Counted from the stretch's first letter, positions 44,413 through 53,220 are shown. The stretch is 64,000 nucleotides of DNA from Saccharothrix espanaensis DSM 44229 (GCF_000328705.1 NC_019673.1:2170001-2234000), one strand, 5' to 3'. Translations and numbers: made by a program. Notes: generated from the sequence alone by a model not told the origin.

Positions 44413-45042
44413 TCACTCCATGCGCGTTCCGAGGTCGGCGGCGAGGTTCCTGGCCTGCTGGGTCGTCCACTCCCGGGTCGGGTGGGAGGTGACGTCGGTG
44501 ACGTGCAGGCGGCGGGTGCCGTGTTCGAGGAACACCAACGCGTAGAGCCGCTTGCCGAGCATGGTGTCGAGGTGGAGGAAGTCCGCCGCGATGACGCCCC
44601 GGGCCTGGGTGGTGAGGAACTCCCGCCAGGTCGGACCGGTGCGGCGTGGTGCCGGGTCGATGCCCGCTTGGTGCGGGATCCGCCAGACCGTCGAGTGGGC
44701 GATGCGGTGGCCGAGTCGGGCCAGTTCACCCTGGATCCGCCGATGACCCCACCGCGGGTTCTCCCCGGCGAGCCGCAGCACGAGCGTCTTGACCGCTGGC
44801 CGGGTCGATGGGCGTCCGGTACGTCGACGCGCGGAGTGGTCCCACTTGCGGGCCATGAGTCTGCGGTGCCAGGCGAGCAGGGTGCCCGGCGTGACCGGAA
44901 AGACCCCCGCCACCGGGGCGATCCACCAGCGCGGACAGGGCGGCGAACCAGAACCGGTCCGCGGGCTCGAAGCGGACAGGACCCGTCAGCTGCCGGCGAA
45001 GAACCGCGTTCTCGTGCCGCAGCACCAGCAGCTCGGCATCCT
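44413..45042 (-). pseudogene. Integrase-core transposase remnant, truncated by IS3
   Basis: Reading leftward: ELLVLRHENAVLRRQL ... FWFAALSAL in one frame, then RWWIAPVAGVFPVTPGTLLA, WHRRLMARKW, GENPRWGHRRIQGELARLGH and EHGTRRLHVTDVTSHPTREW in another. The frame changes near 44915. The protein is cut at ARNLAADLGTRME, where the stop codon is supplied by the TGAGG end of the IS3 element. The missing catalytic end is not found on the other flank of the IS3 element. Confidence 0.8.
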
Positions 45043-45178
45043 TTAGCCGTCTCGCAGCGCAGCAGCACCGACGGAACTGACAGCAACCTCCGGGTCAACC
45101 TGTACAGCAGAGACACGATCACCCGACCATGCTCCCAACACCGTGACAGCCTCGCTCTACCAGCAACGGTGACTTTTC

Positions 45179-45412
45179 GAGCGGCACAGGCAGCAGATCC
45201 TGACCCTGCTCGACGACGCGGCCCGTAGCACCCCGCGCCCGGAGGGCACCTCGGACAAGCAGCACCACCTCGCAGTGCTGGCGGCGCAACGCGACACGCT
45301 CCTCGACGCCCGTGACGACGGTGCGTTCGACGCCGACGCGTTGTCCGCCGCACTGCACAACATCGACGCGGAGCAGATCACCCTCGAACTGCGCCGCAGC
45401 CCAACCGGGTGA
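45179..45412 (+). pseudogene. Na+/H+ antiporter C-terminal fragment
   Basis: An open frame without a start reads ERHRQQILTLLDDAARS ... LLDARDDGAFDADALSAALHN, then IDAEQITLELRR, and stops at 45410. This resembles the cytoplasmic tail of CPA1-type antiporters. No membrane part is present, so it is a remnant at the left border of the biosynthetic cluster. Confidence 0.5.
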
Positions 45413-45502
45413 TCACCCGCGCCGAGGCGACCGGGCTCGGTCCTGTGCACCGCTCGAAGGAATGGTGTCCGACGCTGCGGAATCGCGTTCGGGCTCCTGG
45501 TT

Positions 45503-46090
45503 TCAGCGTGCCGACACCAGCGCCGTCCAGGCGTTGGCGGCCGCGTGCTCGGCCGGCAGCACGGTCTCGGCGAGCAGCCAGTGACGCACCAGGCCGATGA
45601 ACGAGCCGGCTGCGCAGTGGGCCCGCAGCCGGACGGCCTCCTCGTCCCGCATGGCCTTCCCGTCGACGGAGAGCTGGTGGACCACCTGTTCGGCGACCAG
45701 GCGGTGCAGGTGGTCGATGAACCGGGCGGAGCCGCACGGGCCCAGCATCCGCCGGTACAGCACCCGGGCGGACTCGATGTGGCGGAACACCTCGACCAGT
45801 TCCGCCGGCATCGTCGCCGGCAGCACGACCAGCGGGCAGCGGGCGATCAGGCCGCCGAGACGGCTCAGCTCGCCGTCCATCGCGTCCAGCAGCAAATCGT
45901 CGCGGTCCCGGTAATGCTGGTAGACCGTCGCCCGGTTGATGGTCGCCCGCTCCGCGACGTGGGCGATGGTGATCGTGTCCAGTTCGCGCTCGGCGGCCAG
46001 TTCCAGCGCCGCGGCCTGCAACAGCACCCGGGTCCGCAGTACCCGGGGGTCGACGCGCTTGGGCCCGGCGTCTGTCGTCGGCTTCGCCAT
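45503..46090 (-). CDS. TetR/AcrR-family regulator
   Basis: 195 residues. The N-terminal helix-turn-helix is typical: LDTITIAHVAERATINRATV followed by YQHYRDRDDLLLDAM. The C-terminal ligand domain is unclassified. It lies 18 bp beyond the stop of the leftward LuxR-type gene, so the two are probably cotranscribed. As the outermost gene of the cluster it is a likely cluster-situated repressor or an export-linked sensor. Confidence 0.9.
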   Translation of the reverse strand: MAKPTTDAGPKRVDPRVLRTRVLLQAAALELAAERELDTITIAHVAERATINRATVYQHYRDRDDLLLDAMDGELSRLGGLIARCPLVVLPATMPAELVEVFRHIESARVLYRRMLGPCGSARFIDHLHRLVAEQVVHQLSVDGKAMRDEEAVRLRAHCAAGSFIGLVRHWLLAETVLPAEHAAANAWTALVSAR

Positions 46091-46108
46091 TTCCCCAGCT
46101 TACCCCGC

Positions 46109-46765
46109 CTATGCGACAGATGTCGCAGACCCGGCGGGCGACTTCGGATCGGCCAGCAGGCCGTACTCGATGGCCCGCACCACGGCCAGCGTCCGGTTCG
46201 GGCTGTTCAGCTTCGCCAGGACGTTGCCCATCAGCCGCTTCACCCCGTGCTCGGAGATCTGGAGCTGTCGCGCCACCTGCTTGTTGCTCAGCCCCTCGGC
46301 CACCCGCCGCAGCACCTCCAGTTCCCGCGGCGTCAGCCCGCTGCCCATCGGACCCCACTGCTGGGTCCCCGCCGTCGACTGCCTGCCCAGCACCCGCCGG
46401 GCCAGCACCGGAGACAGGTAGAACTTGCCCGCCATCACGTCGGCGACGGCATCGGCGAGGACGTTCGGCGTCAGCCCCGACCAGTCGACCAGCGCGTGCA
46501 CGCAGGAGTGCACCTCCCCGAGCGCGCCGACCCCCTCGGTCCCGTCGACCAGCAGCAGGAGGGGCGTGTCGAACGCGGCCGGCCCGCCCGGCGAGGGTAA
46601 GTCGGTCGCGCACATCACCATCAAGTCGGGGATGGCGGCTGCGGCACGCACTGCCTCCTCGGCGGTGCCGTGGCAGACGACGGCGTCGACACCGGCGACC
46701 TGCGCCAGCATGGCCGCCACGCCGTACCTCTTCACCTCGTTGTCCATGATCAGTGCGAGTTGCAT
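46109..46765 (-). CDS. LuxR-family (NarL-type) regulator
   Basis: 218 residues from ATG 46765, with GGAGGG six bases upstream. The N-terminal receiver-like domain starts QLALIMDNEVKRYGVAAML but shows no convincing phospho-acceptor Asp context, so it may be an atypical, ligand- or protein-controlled receiver. The C-terminal LuxR helix-turn-helix is standard: LTPRELEVLRRVAEGLSNKQ, then VARQLQISEHGVKRLMGNVL. Manumycin-type clusters carry several regulators of this class. It is transcribed divergently from the FAD monooxygenase across about 500 bp. Confidence 0.88.
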   Translation of the reverse strand: MQLALIMDNEVKRYGVAAMLAQVAGVDAVVCHGTAEEAVRAAAAIPDLMVMCATDLPSPGGPAAFDTPLLLLVDGTEGVGALGEVHSCVHALVDWSGLTPNVLADAVADVMAGKFYLSPVLARRVLGRQSTAGTQQWGPMGSGLTPRELEVLRRVAEGLSNKQVARQLQISEHGVKRLMGNVLAKLNSPNRTLAVVRAIEYGLLADPKSPAGSATSVA

Positions 46766-47261
46766 GACGTTCCCTCCGATCGACACGTGGAACCCCCTGT
46801 GAGAAGTCACGCGAAGTGGTCGTGGATCGAATGCCCCACTACAGCCCCGAGTGTCGAGCCGTGGCCGCCCGTGCACCCTGGGCGCGCGCGGTGGTGCGGC
46901 GCACACCGGGGCGCGACCCTCCGGCGAGCACGTCGGTCGACCCTCAGTGGAGCGTTGCCGCTCGACGACCATCCCCCGTTCGGCCTGCTCCACCGGACGG
47001 AGATCCGCGGCGACCCGGGTCCGGGGCAGCAGGCTGTCGCCATGCAACACGTCCCCGCTGTACTCGGGCTGTACTGGAGCTGTACGTCGGAGGTCCGCCG
47101 CACGTTCGCCCACCCGGCGCGCGATCGGGACTACCCGGACGGAGTACCCGATCGTGCGGGTGCCCGCTCGCGAAAGTGCCGGTGGTACGGATAGGGAGCG
47201 GGGCGGGTGGCGACGCGATGCTGCTGGTCGAGTTCGTCCGCGCGACCACGGAGGTATGGCG
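46766..47261. promoter_or_regulatory. Divergent control region of the LuxR-type and monooxygenase genes
   Basis: 496 bp without a credible gene. It separates regulator and biosynthetic units and probably contains promoters for both. No operator could be defined by eye. Confidence 0.4.
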
Positions 47262-48461
47262 ATGAGCCCCGCTGAGCTGAACCCGCACGACCCGGGGAGG
47301 TCGGACGTAGAGGCCGAGGTGTGCGTCGTCGGCGGCGGGCCGACCGCGCTGTACGCGGCGCTGCGGTGCGCGCGTGCCGGGCGGTCGGTGGTACTGCTCT
47401 CGGCCAAGGCCGAGTTCGAGCCCGCTGGGACGGGCATCTCGCCGCTGGTGGCCCCGCCGACCCTGGCGTTGCTGGCCGCCGAGGGCGTCGAGGCCGAGCT
47501 GGAGGAGGGCGGGCAGCGGGTCCTGGGCGTCGAGGACCACGGCAGCACCGGGGTGCTGTCCGCTTGGCGCTACGCCGACCACGACGGCATCGACCGCCCG
47601 CACGGGCTGACCGTGCCGACCGGCACGCTGACCCAGGCGCTGCTCGCCCGGCTGCGGGCGGAGCCGACGGCGGACGTCCGCGCGGGTGAGACCGTGACGG
47701 CGGTCGAGCAGGACGACCACGGCGTGACGGCCACCGGCACGGGCGCCCGGATCCGGGCCCGGTACCTGATCGCCGCCGATGGTCGGCGGTCGGCGGTGCG
47801 GGACCTGGTGGGGATCCCGGTGACCGAGTCGACGTTCGACCGGCCCGCGTGGCTGAGCGTGGTGCCCGCCGTGCCGGACCGCGAGCCCGTGCTCGTCGTG
47901 CGGCACCAGGCACCGCGCGCGTTGTTCGCCATCCCCACACCCCGGCGCACGGTCGCCGTCGTGTGGTCGCCGGACCGGGACGGGGAGGAGCCGCTGGACC
48001 GGGGTGGGTCCGCCGTGTTGGCCGAGCAGGTCAAGGCGGTCGACCCGGAGCTGTCGGACTGGCTGTCCGAGGTCGCCGACCGCACGTCGCCGCCGGTGCG
48101 GCTCGGGTTCTCGCTGTGGCGCGCCGCTTCCTGGCGGGCGGGCCGGGTGCTGTTGCTGGGCGAGACCGCGAACGGTTTCCACACCCTCGGCGGGCAAGGC
48201 CTCAACCAGTCGCTCCAGAGCGCGGCATCGTCGGCCCGCGCGGTCGACGACGCGCTTCGACCCGGCGGCATCGCGCGGATCGACGACTACGAGCGGGTCC
48301 GGCGCCCGTACGTCGAGCTGTTGCAGGACACCCAGTGGCAGGTGCAGGCGCTGCGCTCCTACAGCACGGCACCGCCGGAGCGGGGCGCGCACCAGGACTT
48401 CATCGGGGTGATGACCAGACTCCAGCCCGAACTCGCCGAACAACTGGCCCGTCCGGCCTGA
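47262..48461 (+). CDS. FAD-dependent aromatic-ring monooxygenase
   Basis: 399 residues; ATG 47262 has GGAGG seven bases upstream, which favours it over ATG 47256. PHBH-type fold: VVGGGPTALYAALRCARAGR (about 23-42) binds the ADP part, YLIAADGRRSAVR (about 168-180) is the DG motif, and LLLGETANGFHTLGGQGLNQ (about 300) is the second FAD motif, with Glu in place of the usual Asp. It is likely the equivalent of the single-component asukamycin oxygenases AsuE1/AsuE3, which hydroxylate the aminohydroxybenzoate core and epoxidise it. Which of the two steps it performs cannot be read from sequence. Monocistronic, ending at a strong hairpin. Confidence 0.85.
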   Translation: MSPAELNPHDPGRSDVEAEVCVVGGGPTALYAALRCARAGRSVVLLSAKAEFEPAGTGISPLVAPPTLALLAAEGVEAELEEGGQRVLGVEDHGSTGVLSAWRYADHDGIDRPHGLTVPTGTLTQALLARLRAEPTADVRAGETVTAVEQDDHGVTATGTGARIRARYLIAADGRRSAVRDLVGIPVTESTFDRPAWLSVVPAVPDREPVLVVRHQAPRALFAIPTPRRTVAVVWSPDRDGEEPLDRGGSAVLAEQVKAVDPELSDWLSEVADRTSPPVRLGFSLWRAASWRAGRVLLLGETANGFHTLGGQGLNQSLQSAASSARAVDDALRPGGIARIDDYERVRRPYVELLQDTQWQVQALRSYSTAPPERGAHQDFIGVMTRLQPELAEQLARPA

Positions 48462-48525
48462 CCCCGCACCGGAAGGACACCGCACGGAGGACGTCGCCGG
48501 GACATCGCCACGCAGACGCGATCGG

Positions 48526-48550
48526 CCGTCCACGACGATCCGGACATCGG
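48526..48550. repeat. Dispersed 25-bp motif, copy 1
   Basis: CCGTCCACGACGATCCGGAC followed by one variable base and TCGG. It recurs at 59837-59861 with a single mismatch. Both copies lie just before a hairpin in the gap between converging genes of the cluster. Confidence 0.6.
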
Positions 48551-48557
48551 AGCCGCA

Positions 48558-48599
48558 TGGCGAGAGGAGGGGGCCCGACCGGGCCCCCTCCTCTCGCCA
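48558..48599. terminator. Bidirectional hairpin terminator
   Basis: An 18-bp perfect stem GGCGAGAGGAGGGGGCCC, loop GACC, and its exact complement, with one further T-A pair outside. It lies between the converging monooxygenase and ACP genes. Confidence 0.85.
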
Positions 48600-48644
48600 C
48601 GCGGGCTGCCACCCGTCCTCCGGGGACGGACGGCGGCCGGTGGT

Positions 48645-48899
48645 TCAGACCGGAGCCTTCCCGTGTTCCAGGTAGGCGACGGCCTCGCCCACGGAGGTGA
48701 GCTTCTCGACCACCGAGTTCGGGACTTCGACGCCGAGCCGCCGCTGCACCAGGACGAACACCGACACCATGGCCAGCGAGTCGAGTTCGAGGTCCGACAC
48801 GAACGCGCTGTCCAGTTCGATCCGGCCGGCCGGTATCTCGGCGACCTCGTCGATGATCTCCCTCAACACCTGTAGTACGTCCTGCCCGGTGGTGCTCAT
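48645..48899 (-). CDS. Acyl carrier protein
   Basis: 84 residues; the phosphopantetheine serine is in SDLELDSLAMVSVF. The start overlaps the stop of the upstream KAS III gene (ATGA). It is last gene of the KAS III-KAS III-ACP unit and is a good candidate carrier for chain initiation or for one of the two polyene chains. Confidence 0.93.
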   Translation of the reverse strand: MSTTGQDVLQVLREIIDEVAEIPAGRIELDSAFVSDLELDSLAMVSVFVLVQRRLGVEVPNSVVEKLTSVGEAVAYLEHGKAPV

Positions 48900-49957
48900 G
48901 ATCGTCCTCCTCGGTCCGGTTCGGGTGGTGGGGCGGTGGCGGGCAGCGGCGGGTCGACCGGCGGCGTGGGCAGCCGGACCACCTGGCCCGCCCACACCAG
49001 ACCGGTGCCGAACGCCAGCAGCAGCGCCAGGCCGCCCGGTCGCGCGGCGCCCGAGGCGAGCAACTCGTGCATCGCCAGCGGGATCGACGCCGCCGACGTG
49101 TTGCCGTGCTCGGTGATGCTGCGCGCGACCACCACGTGGTCGGGCAGCCCCAGCTCGACGGCGAGCTGTTCGGTGATCCGCAGGTTGGCCTGGTGCGGGA
49201 TGAACGAGTCCAGGTCGCCGACCGCCACCCCGGCCCGGTCCAGTGCCTGCCCGGCGACCGGCCCGAGTTCGTAGGAGGCCCACCGGAACACGTCGCGGCC
49301 GCTCATGGTGATCGCCGGCCACCGGGCGCCGGGATCGTCGCGCAGGGCGTCCCACGGGACGGTCTGCCGGATCAGGTCCCGCTGCGCCCCGTCGGAACCC
49401 CACACCACCGGGCCGATCCCCGGTTCCTCGCTGGGGCCGACCACGACCGCGCCCGCGCCGTCGCCGAACAGGAACGCCGTCTGCCGGTCGTCGTGGTCGG
49501 TCAGGTCGGTCAGCCGCTCCACGGCGACGACGAGTACGTACCGGGCGCTGCCGGCGGCCACCATGTCGGAGGCGAGCGACACCCCGTAGCAGAAGCCCGC
49601 GCAGCCGGCCGAGATGTCGAAGGCGGCGGGAGAACCCGTGCCCAGCCGGTGCGCCAGCACCGCCGCCAGCGACGGCAGCTGGCGCAGGTAGGTCACCGTG
49701 GCGACGAGGACGCAGCCGATGTCGCCGGCCGCCACCCCGGCGTTCTTCAGCGCCCGCTCGGCCGCCGCGGCGGCCATGAACTCCACCGTCTCCGTCGTGT
49801 CCGCCCAGTACCGGGTCCGGATGCCGGAGCGGCTGTGGATCCACTCGTCGGAACTCTGGATCCGGTCGACCAGCGCGTCGTTGGTGATCCGCAGCGACGG
49901 GACGTAGCTGCCGATGCCGAGCAGGGCGGTGGATGCACCGCGCAGCGCCGGGCTCAC
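48896..49957 (-). CDS. Beta-ketoacyl-ACP synthase III (second copy)
   Basis: 353 residues from GTG 49957, which overlaps the stop of the preceding KAS III gene (GTGA). A frame open further upstream would run through that gene and is ignored. FabH features: active Cys119 in DISAGCAGFCYG, His in FIPHQANLRI, Asn in SITEHGNTSAASI, and the end motif LLLAFGTGLVWAGQVV. All three catalytic residues are present, so it should condense an acyl-CoA starter with malonyl-ACP. Asukamycin-type clusters also carry two KAS III genes. Confidence 0.93.
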   Translation of the reverse strand: MSPALRGASTALLGIGSYVPSLRITNDALVDRIQSSDEWIHSRSGIRTRYWADTTETVEFMAAAAAERALKNAGVAAGDIGCVLVATVTYLRQLPSLAAVLAHRLGTGSPAAFDISAGCAGFCYGVSLASDMVAAGSARYVLVVAVERLTDLTDHDDRQTAFLFGDGAGAVVVGPSEEPGIGPVVWGSDGAQRDLIRQTVPWDALRDDPGARWPAITMSGRDVFRWASYELGPVAGQALDRAGVAVGDLDSFIPHQANLRITEQLAVELGLPDHVVVARSITEHGNTSAASIPLAMHELLASGAARPGGLALLLAFGTGLVWAGQVVRLPTPPVDPPLPATAPPPEPDRGGRS

Positions 49958-51066
49958 GACCGGATCCCCGTCGATGCGAACTGCTCCGGCGCGAGCTTTT
50001 CCGGTGCGAACTCCTCTGGTGCGAACTCCTCTGGAGCGAAATCCTCTGGGCCGCACCAGCGGACCAGCGCGGCGCCCATGCTGAAGCCCGAGCCGAACGC
50101 GGCGAGCACCACCTGATCGCCGGGGGACAGCCGGCCGGTGTCCTCGGCCTCCCGGAGCACGAGGGGCACGCTCGCGCCGGAGGTGTTGCCGTACTTCTCG
50201 ATGTTGACCACCGTCCGGTCCATCGGCACGCCGATGGCGGCCATGATCTCCCGGACGATGTAGAGGTTCGCCTGGTGCAGCGCGAACAGGTCGATGTCCT
50301 CGACCTCCCGCCCGGCGGCGGCGAGCAGCTCCTCGACGAACGGCGGCACCTCGCCGACCGCGAGACCGTGCACCGCGTTGCCGTCCAGCGTGGAGAAGTT
50401 GTCACCGAACCCGCTGGACAGCCGGGTGCCGTCGCGGCGGGTCCGCCGCTCGCGCGCGACCCGCACCGCCTGGTACGCCGACGGGTCGCTGCGCAGCAGC
50501 GTCGTGCCGATGCCGAGTCCGGGCGTGCAGGGCTCCAGCAGGTAGCAGGCCGCGCCGTCGCCGAAGATGACCGCGGGGCCGGGGTCCTTCCAGTCCATCG
50601 TCCTGGTGCTGACGTCGGCCAGCACCACGGCGACCCGGCGGTATTGCCCGGAGGCCAGGTACTTGGCGCCCACGTCGAGGGCGAACACGCCACCGGGGCA
50701 GGCGCCGCTGTTCACGTCGAACCCGGCCGCCCCCACCGCCCCGGACTTGTCGATCACGAGCATCGCGGTGGGCGGCGCCATGTGGTCCGGGGTGTAGGTG
50801 CCGCACACGACCAGGTCCACTTCGGACGGACGCACGCCCGCCCGGGCGCAGGCGTCCAGCAGCGCGGCGGCGCCCAGGTCGGAGGTCCACTGGTCGTCGG
50901 CGGCCATCCGCCGGGTCCGCACCCCGATGTTCTCCCGGATCCAGTCGTCCCTGGTGAGCAGTATCCGTTCGAGGTCGGCGTTGCTGACGACCCGGTCGGG
51001 CAGGTACCTGCCGATCGACCGGATGCCCACGCCCCTCGGTCGGGTGCGTTCGCGCAGATGCTCCAT
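49954..51066 (-). CDS. Beta-ketoacyl-ACP synthase III (first copy) with repetitive tail
   Basis: 370 residues from ATG 51066; a TTG at 51105 is possible and no strong ribosome site decides. Active Cys123 in DVNSGACPGGVF, His in LFALHQANLY and Asn in NIEKYGNTSGAS are all present. After the normal KAS III end (GSGFSMGAALVRWC) there is a short tail of five-residue repeats, EDFAP-EEFAP-EEFAP-EKLAP-EQFA, encoded by 15-bp tandem repeats. The tail is unusual for KAS III and its role is unknown. The stop overlaps the start of the second KAS III gene. Confidence 0.92.
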   Translation of the reverse strand: MEHLRERTRPRGVGIRSIGRYLPDRVVSNADLERILLTRDDWIRENIGVRTRRMAADDQWTSDLGAAALLDACARAGVRPSEVDLVVCGTYTPDHMAPPTAMLVIDKSGAVGAAGFDVNSGACPGGVFALDVGAKYLASGQYRRVAVVLADVSTRTMDWKDPGPAVIFGDGAACYLLEPCTPGLGIGTTLLRSDPSAYQAVRVARERRTRRDGTRLSSGFGDNFSTLDGNAVHGLAVGEVPPFVEELLAAAGREVEDIDLFALHQANLYIVREIMAAIGVPMDRTVVNIEKYGNTSGASVPLVLREAEDTGRLSPGDQVVLAAFGSGFSMGAALVRWCGPEDFAPEEFAPEEFAPEKLAPEQFASTGIRS

Positions 51067-51112
51067 GGCGGGCCCAACACCTACTTCCGCGGGTTCGGGT
51101 GACAACGTCGGG

Positions 51113-51985
51113 TCAGATGAATTTCCGCTTGTTCTCGCGGCGGTCCGCCCTGGCCTTCTCCCACGCGCCGACCGCCTCGGCCAGCAGGTGCGGGTGCCCG
51201 TGCAGCACCTCGCCCAGCGCCTTCTCCGCGTCGGCCGGGTCCGCGAGGAACTCCGTCCGGTCGCGGCCGTCCAGCGACCGCAGGAAGTTCTCGCCCAGCA
51301 CGACGAGCTTCCCGCCGGGCACCACCCGCGAGCACAGCACGGTGTAGGACAGCGGGGACTCCTCGGAGGTGAGGTGGAAGTCGACGATCCACGCGTAGTC
51401 GGGGATCTCCAACGGCTCGTCGGCGAAGCGGTAGACCGGCGTCCACTCGTCGTCCACGCCCGAGCGCAGCACCGTGCGGTAGCCGTCCCGCTCGACCACC
51501 CGGAACCGCCACCCGCCGTCGGCCTGGGGCGTGCCGGAGAGTCGCAGCGGCTCGGTCGGGGAGTGCAGCAGGAACCCGACGTCGACCAGCCAGTCCTCGC
51601 CCTCGGCCTCGACGACCAGCACGAGGTGGTCCCAGCGCGACCACCACTCGCCGCCGACCCGCCACATCTGGGCCGCCACCAATCGCGCCCGGAACCCGAC
51701 GCCGCGCAGGAAGCGGCCGAGCAGGGGAGTGGTCTCCAGGCACGTGCCGCCGCGCCGGCGGCGGACCACCCGGTCGAACGCGGCGGTGTGCTCCAGGTCA
51801 GGTACGGCGCCGTCGAGCACGTCGAGGAACTCGTACGGCACGGCGTGCAGGTGGGCGGTGGTCACGGCGCGCAGGTACTCGGCGGTCGGCTCCAGCGGTC
51901 CGGTGTGGCCGATGCGCCGCAGGTAGTCGTGCCACGGCAGGGCTGCGGTCGTGGCGGTGCGGGACGGGGAAGCGACGTGTTCCAA
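51113..51985 (-). CDS. Arylamine N-acetyltransferase-like amide synthase
   Basis: 290 residues. TTG 51985 is chosen because GGAGA lies six bases upstream and no ATG or GTG is suitably placed. The catalytic triad of the NAT fold is complete: Cys82 in RRGGTCLETT, His120 in WSRWDHLVLVV and Asp135 in WLVDVGF. In manumycin-type pathways an NAT-like enzyme (AsuC2 in asukamycin) transfers the finished polyketide from its carrier to the aromatic amine, forming the amide. It heads the leftward NAT-KAS III-KAS III-ACP unit, with 46 bp to the next gene. Confidence 0.88.
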   Translation of the reverse strand: MEHVASPSRTATTAALPWHDYLRRIGHTGPLEPTAEYLRAVTTAHLHAVPYEFLDVLDGAVPDLEHTAAFDRVVRRRRGGTCLETTPLLGRFLRGVGFRARLVAAQMWRVGGEWWSRWDHLVLVVEAEGEDWLVDVGFLLHSPTEPLRLSGTPQADGGWRFRVVERDGYRTVLRSGVDDEWTPVYRFADEPLEIPDYAWIVDFHLTSEESPLSYTVLCSRVVPGGKLVVLGENFLRSLDGRDRTEFLADPADAEKALGEVLHGHPHLLAEAVGAWEKARADRRENKRKFI

Positions 51986-52211
51986 GGCACTCTCCGATGG
52001 CTGTCGGTGCGCGGGGCTGCGCGACGTCACCCCGTCGGAATCGTGGTCCGGCGCCGCGGCGGCGGTAAGACCCGACCGCCCTGCTCGATGGGCTAGGCGG
52101 CGGTGCACCGGTCGCGGCGGGTGTTGTGCCACGCGGATCAGGTCTTGGCGGCCCCGGCGGGTGCCGGGAGAGTTCGCCCGGCGACCGAAACCGCGACCCG
52201 GAGGGCACCCG
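51986..52211. promoter_or_regulatory. Divergent promoter region (NAT unit / thioesterase unit)
   Basis: 226 bp between two divergent biosynthetic operons; contains the GGAGG site of the thioesterase gene at its right end. No operator was defined. Confidence 0.4.
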
Positions 52212-52655
52212 ATGGACAGCAACGCCGTCGCGGACGGCGGCCCGGAGCCGACGGCCCGCTGGGGCCGGGCCCTGCCGCCGCACCTGGTCGACCGGCAGCT
52301 GGCCGTCCGCATGGGCATCGAGATCGTCTCGTGGGACCCCGACCGGATGGTCGGCACGATGCCCGTCGAGGGCAACCAGCAGCCGCTGGGCTGGCTGCAC
52401 GGCGGGGCGAACGCCGTCCTCGCCGAGACCCTCGGCTCGCTGGCGGCCGGGGTCCACGTCGCCTCGCGCGGTGCCGTCGCGGGGCTCGAACTGTCCTGCA
52501 CGCACCACAGGTCGGTCCGCCGGGGCGTCGTCACCGGGGTCTGCACCCCGTTGCTGCTGGGCGACCGGGTGGTGACCTACCAGGTGTCCATCAGCGACGA
52601 CCGCGGCCGACTGACCTGCACCGCCCGGCTGACCTGCCTGGTGGGCAAGCGCTGA
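52212..52655 (+). CDS. Hotdog-fold thioesterase (PaaI/DHNA-CoA type)
   Basis: 147 residues from ATG 52212 with GGAGG seven bases upstream. It has the hotdog motif GWLHGGANAVLAETLGSLAA, with Glu as likely general base, and ELSCTHHRSVRRG. It probably releases or edits acyl chains from carriers or CoA in the polyketide pathway. First gene of a thioesterase-flavin reductase-ketoreductase operon with gaps of about 16 bp. Confidence 0.9.
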   Translation: MDSNAVADGGPEPTARWGRALPPHLVDRQLAVRMGIEIVSWDPDRMVGTMPVEGNQQPLGWLHGGANAVLAETLGSLAAGVHVASRGAVAGLELSCTHHRSVRRGVVTGVCTPLLLGDRVVTYQVSISDDRGRLTCTARLTCLVGKR

Positions 52656-52671
52656 ACCGAGAGGCGGTCCC

Positions 52672-53205
52672 ATGTCCACTCCAGCCGTGCGGCTGCCGGG
52701 CGGCCGGTCCGCCGACCCGGGGGAGTTCCGCAAGGTGATGGGGTTGTTCCCCACGGGCGTCACGGTGGTCACGGCGGGCCGGGGCGAGCGGACCGAGGCG
52801 GTGACCGCGAGCGCGGTGGCCTCGATCTCGCTCGACCCGCCGCTGGTGCTGGTGAGCCTGCGCGCCGCCGGGAGGCTGCCGACGGCGATCGACGGTGCGG
52901 GTGGTTTCGCGGTCAACGTCCTCGCCGCCGACCAGGAGCGCCTGTCCGCGCTGTTCGCGGCACGCGATCGGCCGCGCGGCGTGGCGGCCTTGGAACGCCT
53001 GGGCGGCACTGTCGGCGCGAGCGGCCACGTCGTGCTGCCCAGCGCCGTGCTCTCACTGGAGTGCCGGACCGAGCACCGCTATCCCGGCGGCGATCACGTG
53101 CTGTTCCTCGGCCGGGTCCTCGCCGTGCACGCGGCCGAGCCGGTCAAGGCGCCCCTGGTGCACCACCGGGGTGCCTACCACCGCCTGCACCACCTCAGCG
53201 ACTGA
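52672..53205 (+). CDS. Flavin reductase (HpaC/NmoB-like)
   Basis: 177 residues. Typical flavin-reductase blocks: FRKVMGLFPTGVTVVTA, TASAVASISLDPPLVLVSL, GGFAVNVLAADQ and the end LVHHRGAYHRL. It reduces FMN or FAD with NAD(P)H for partner oxygenases. In asukamycin biosynthesis a pathway-specific flavin reductase (AsuE2) boosts the ring hydroxylase; here the luciferase-like enzyme at 59933 is another candidate partner. Confidence 0.92.
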   Translation: MSTPAVRLPGGRSADPGEFRKVMGLFPTGVTVVTAGRGERTEAVTASAVASISLDPPLVLVSLRAAGRLPTAIDGAGGFAVNVLAADQERLSALFAARDRPRGVAALERLGGTVGASGHVVLPSAVLSLECRTEHRYPGGDHVLFLGRVLAVHAAEPVKAPLVHHRGAYHRLHHLSD

Positions 53206-53220
53206 ACAGGAGAAGCGCTC

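Larger units (their letters stand above)
41292..44415 (+). mobile_element. IS3-family element interrupted by an IS1182 element
   Basis: Terminal inverted repeats of 21 bp begin TGAGGTTCCCCCGGTAGCCC at 41292 and end in the matching reverse complement at 44395-44415 with two mismatches. Removing the inner IS and its 9-bp duplicate leaves about 1321 bp, normal for an IS3-family element. No target duplication is seen at the outer ends, and the two flanks belong to different broken genes. This suggests recombination or deletion after insertion. Confidence 0.88.

Noticed and set aside
46944..48533. Leftward open frame of 529 codons opposite the FAD monooxygenase
   Set aside because: The rightward strand has FAD motifs, a good ribosome site and a terminator; the opposite frame has none.
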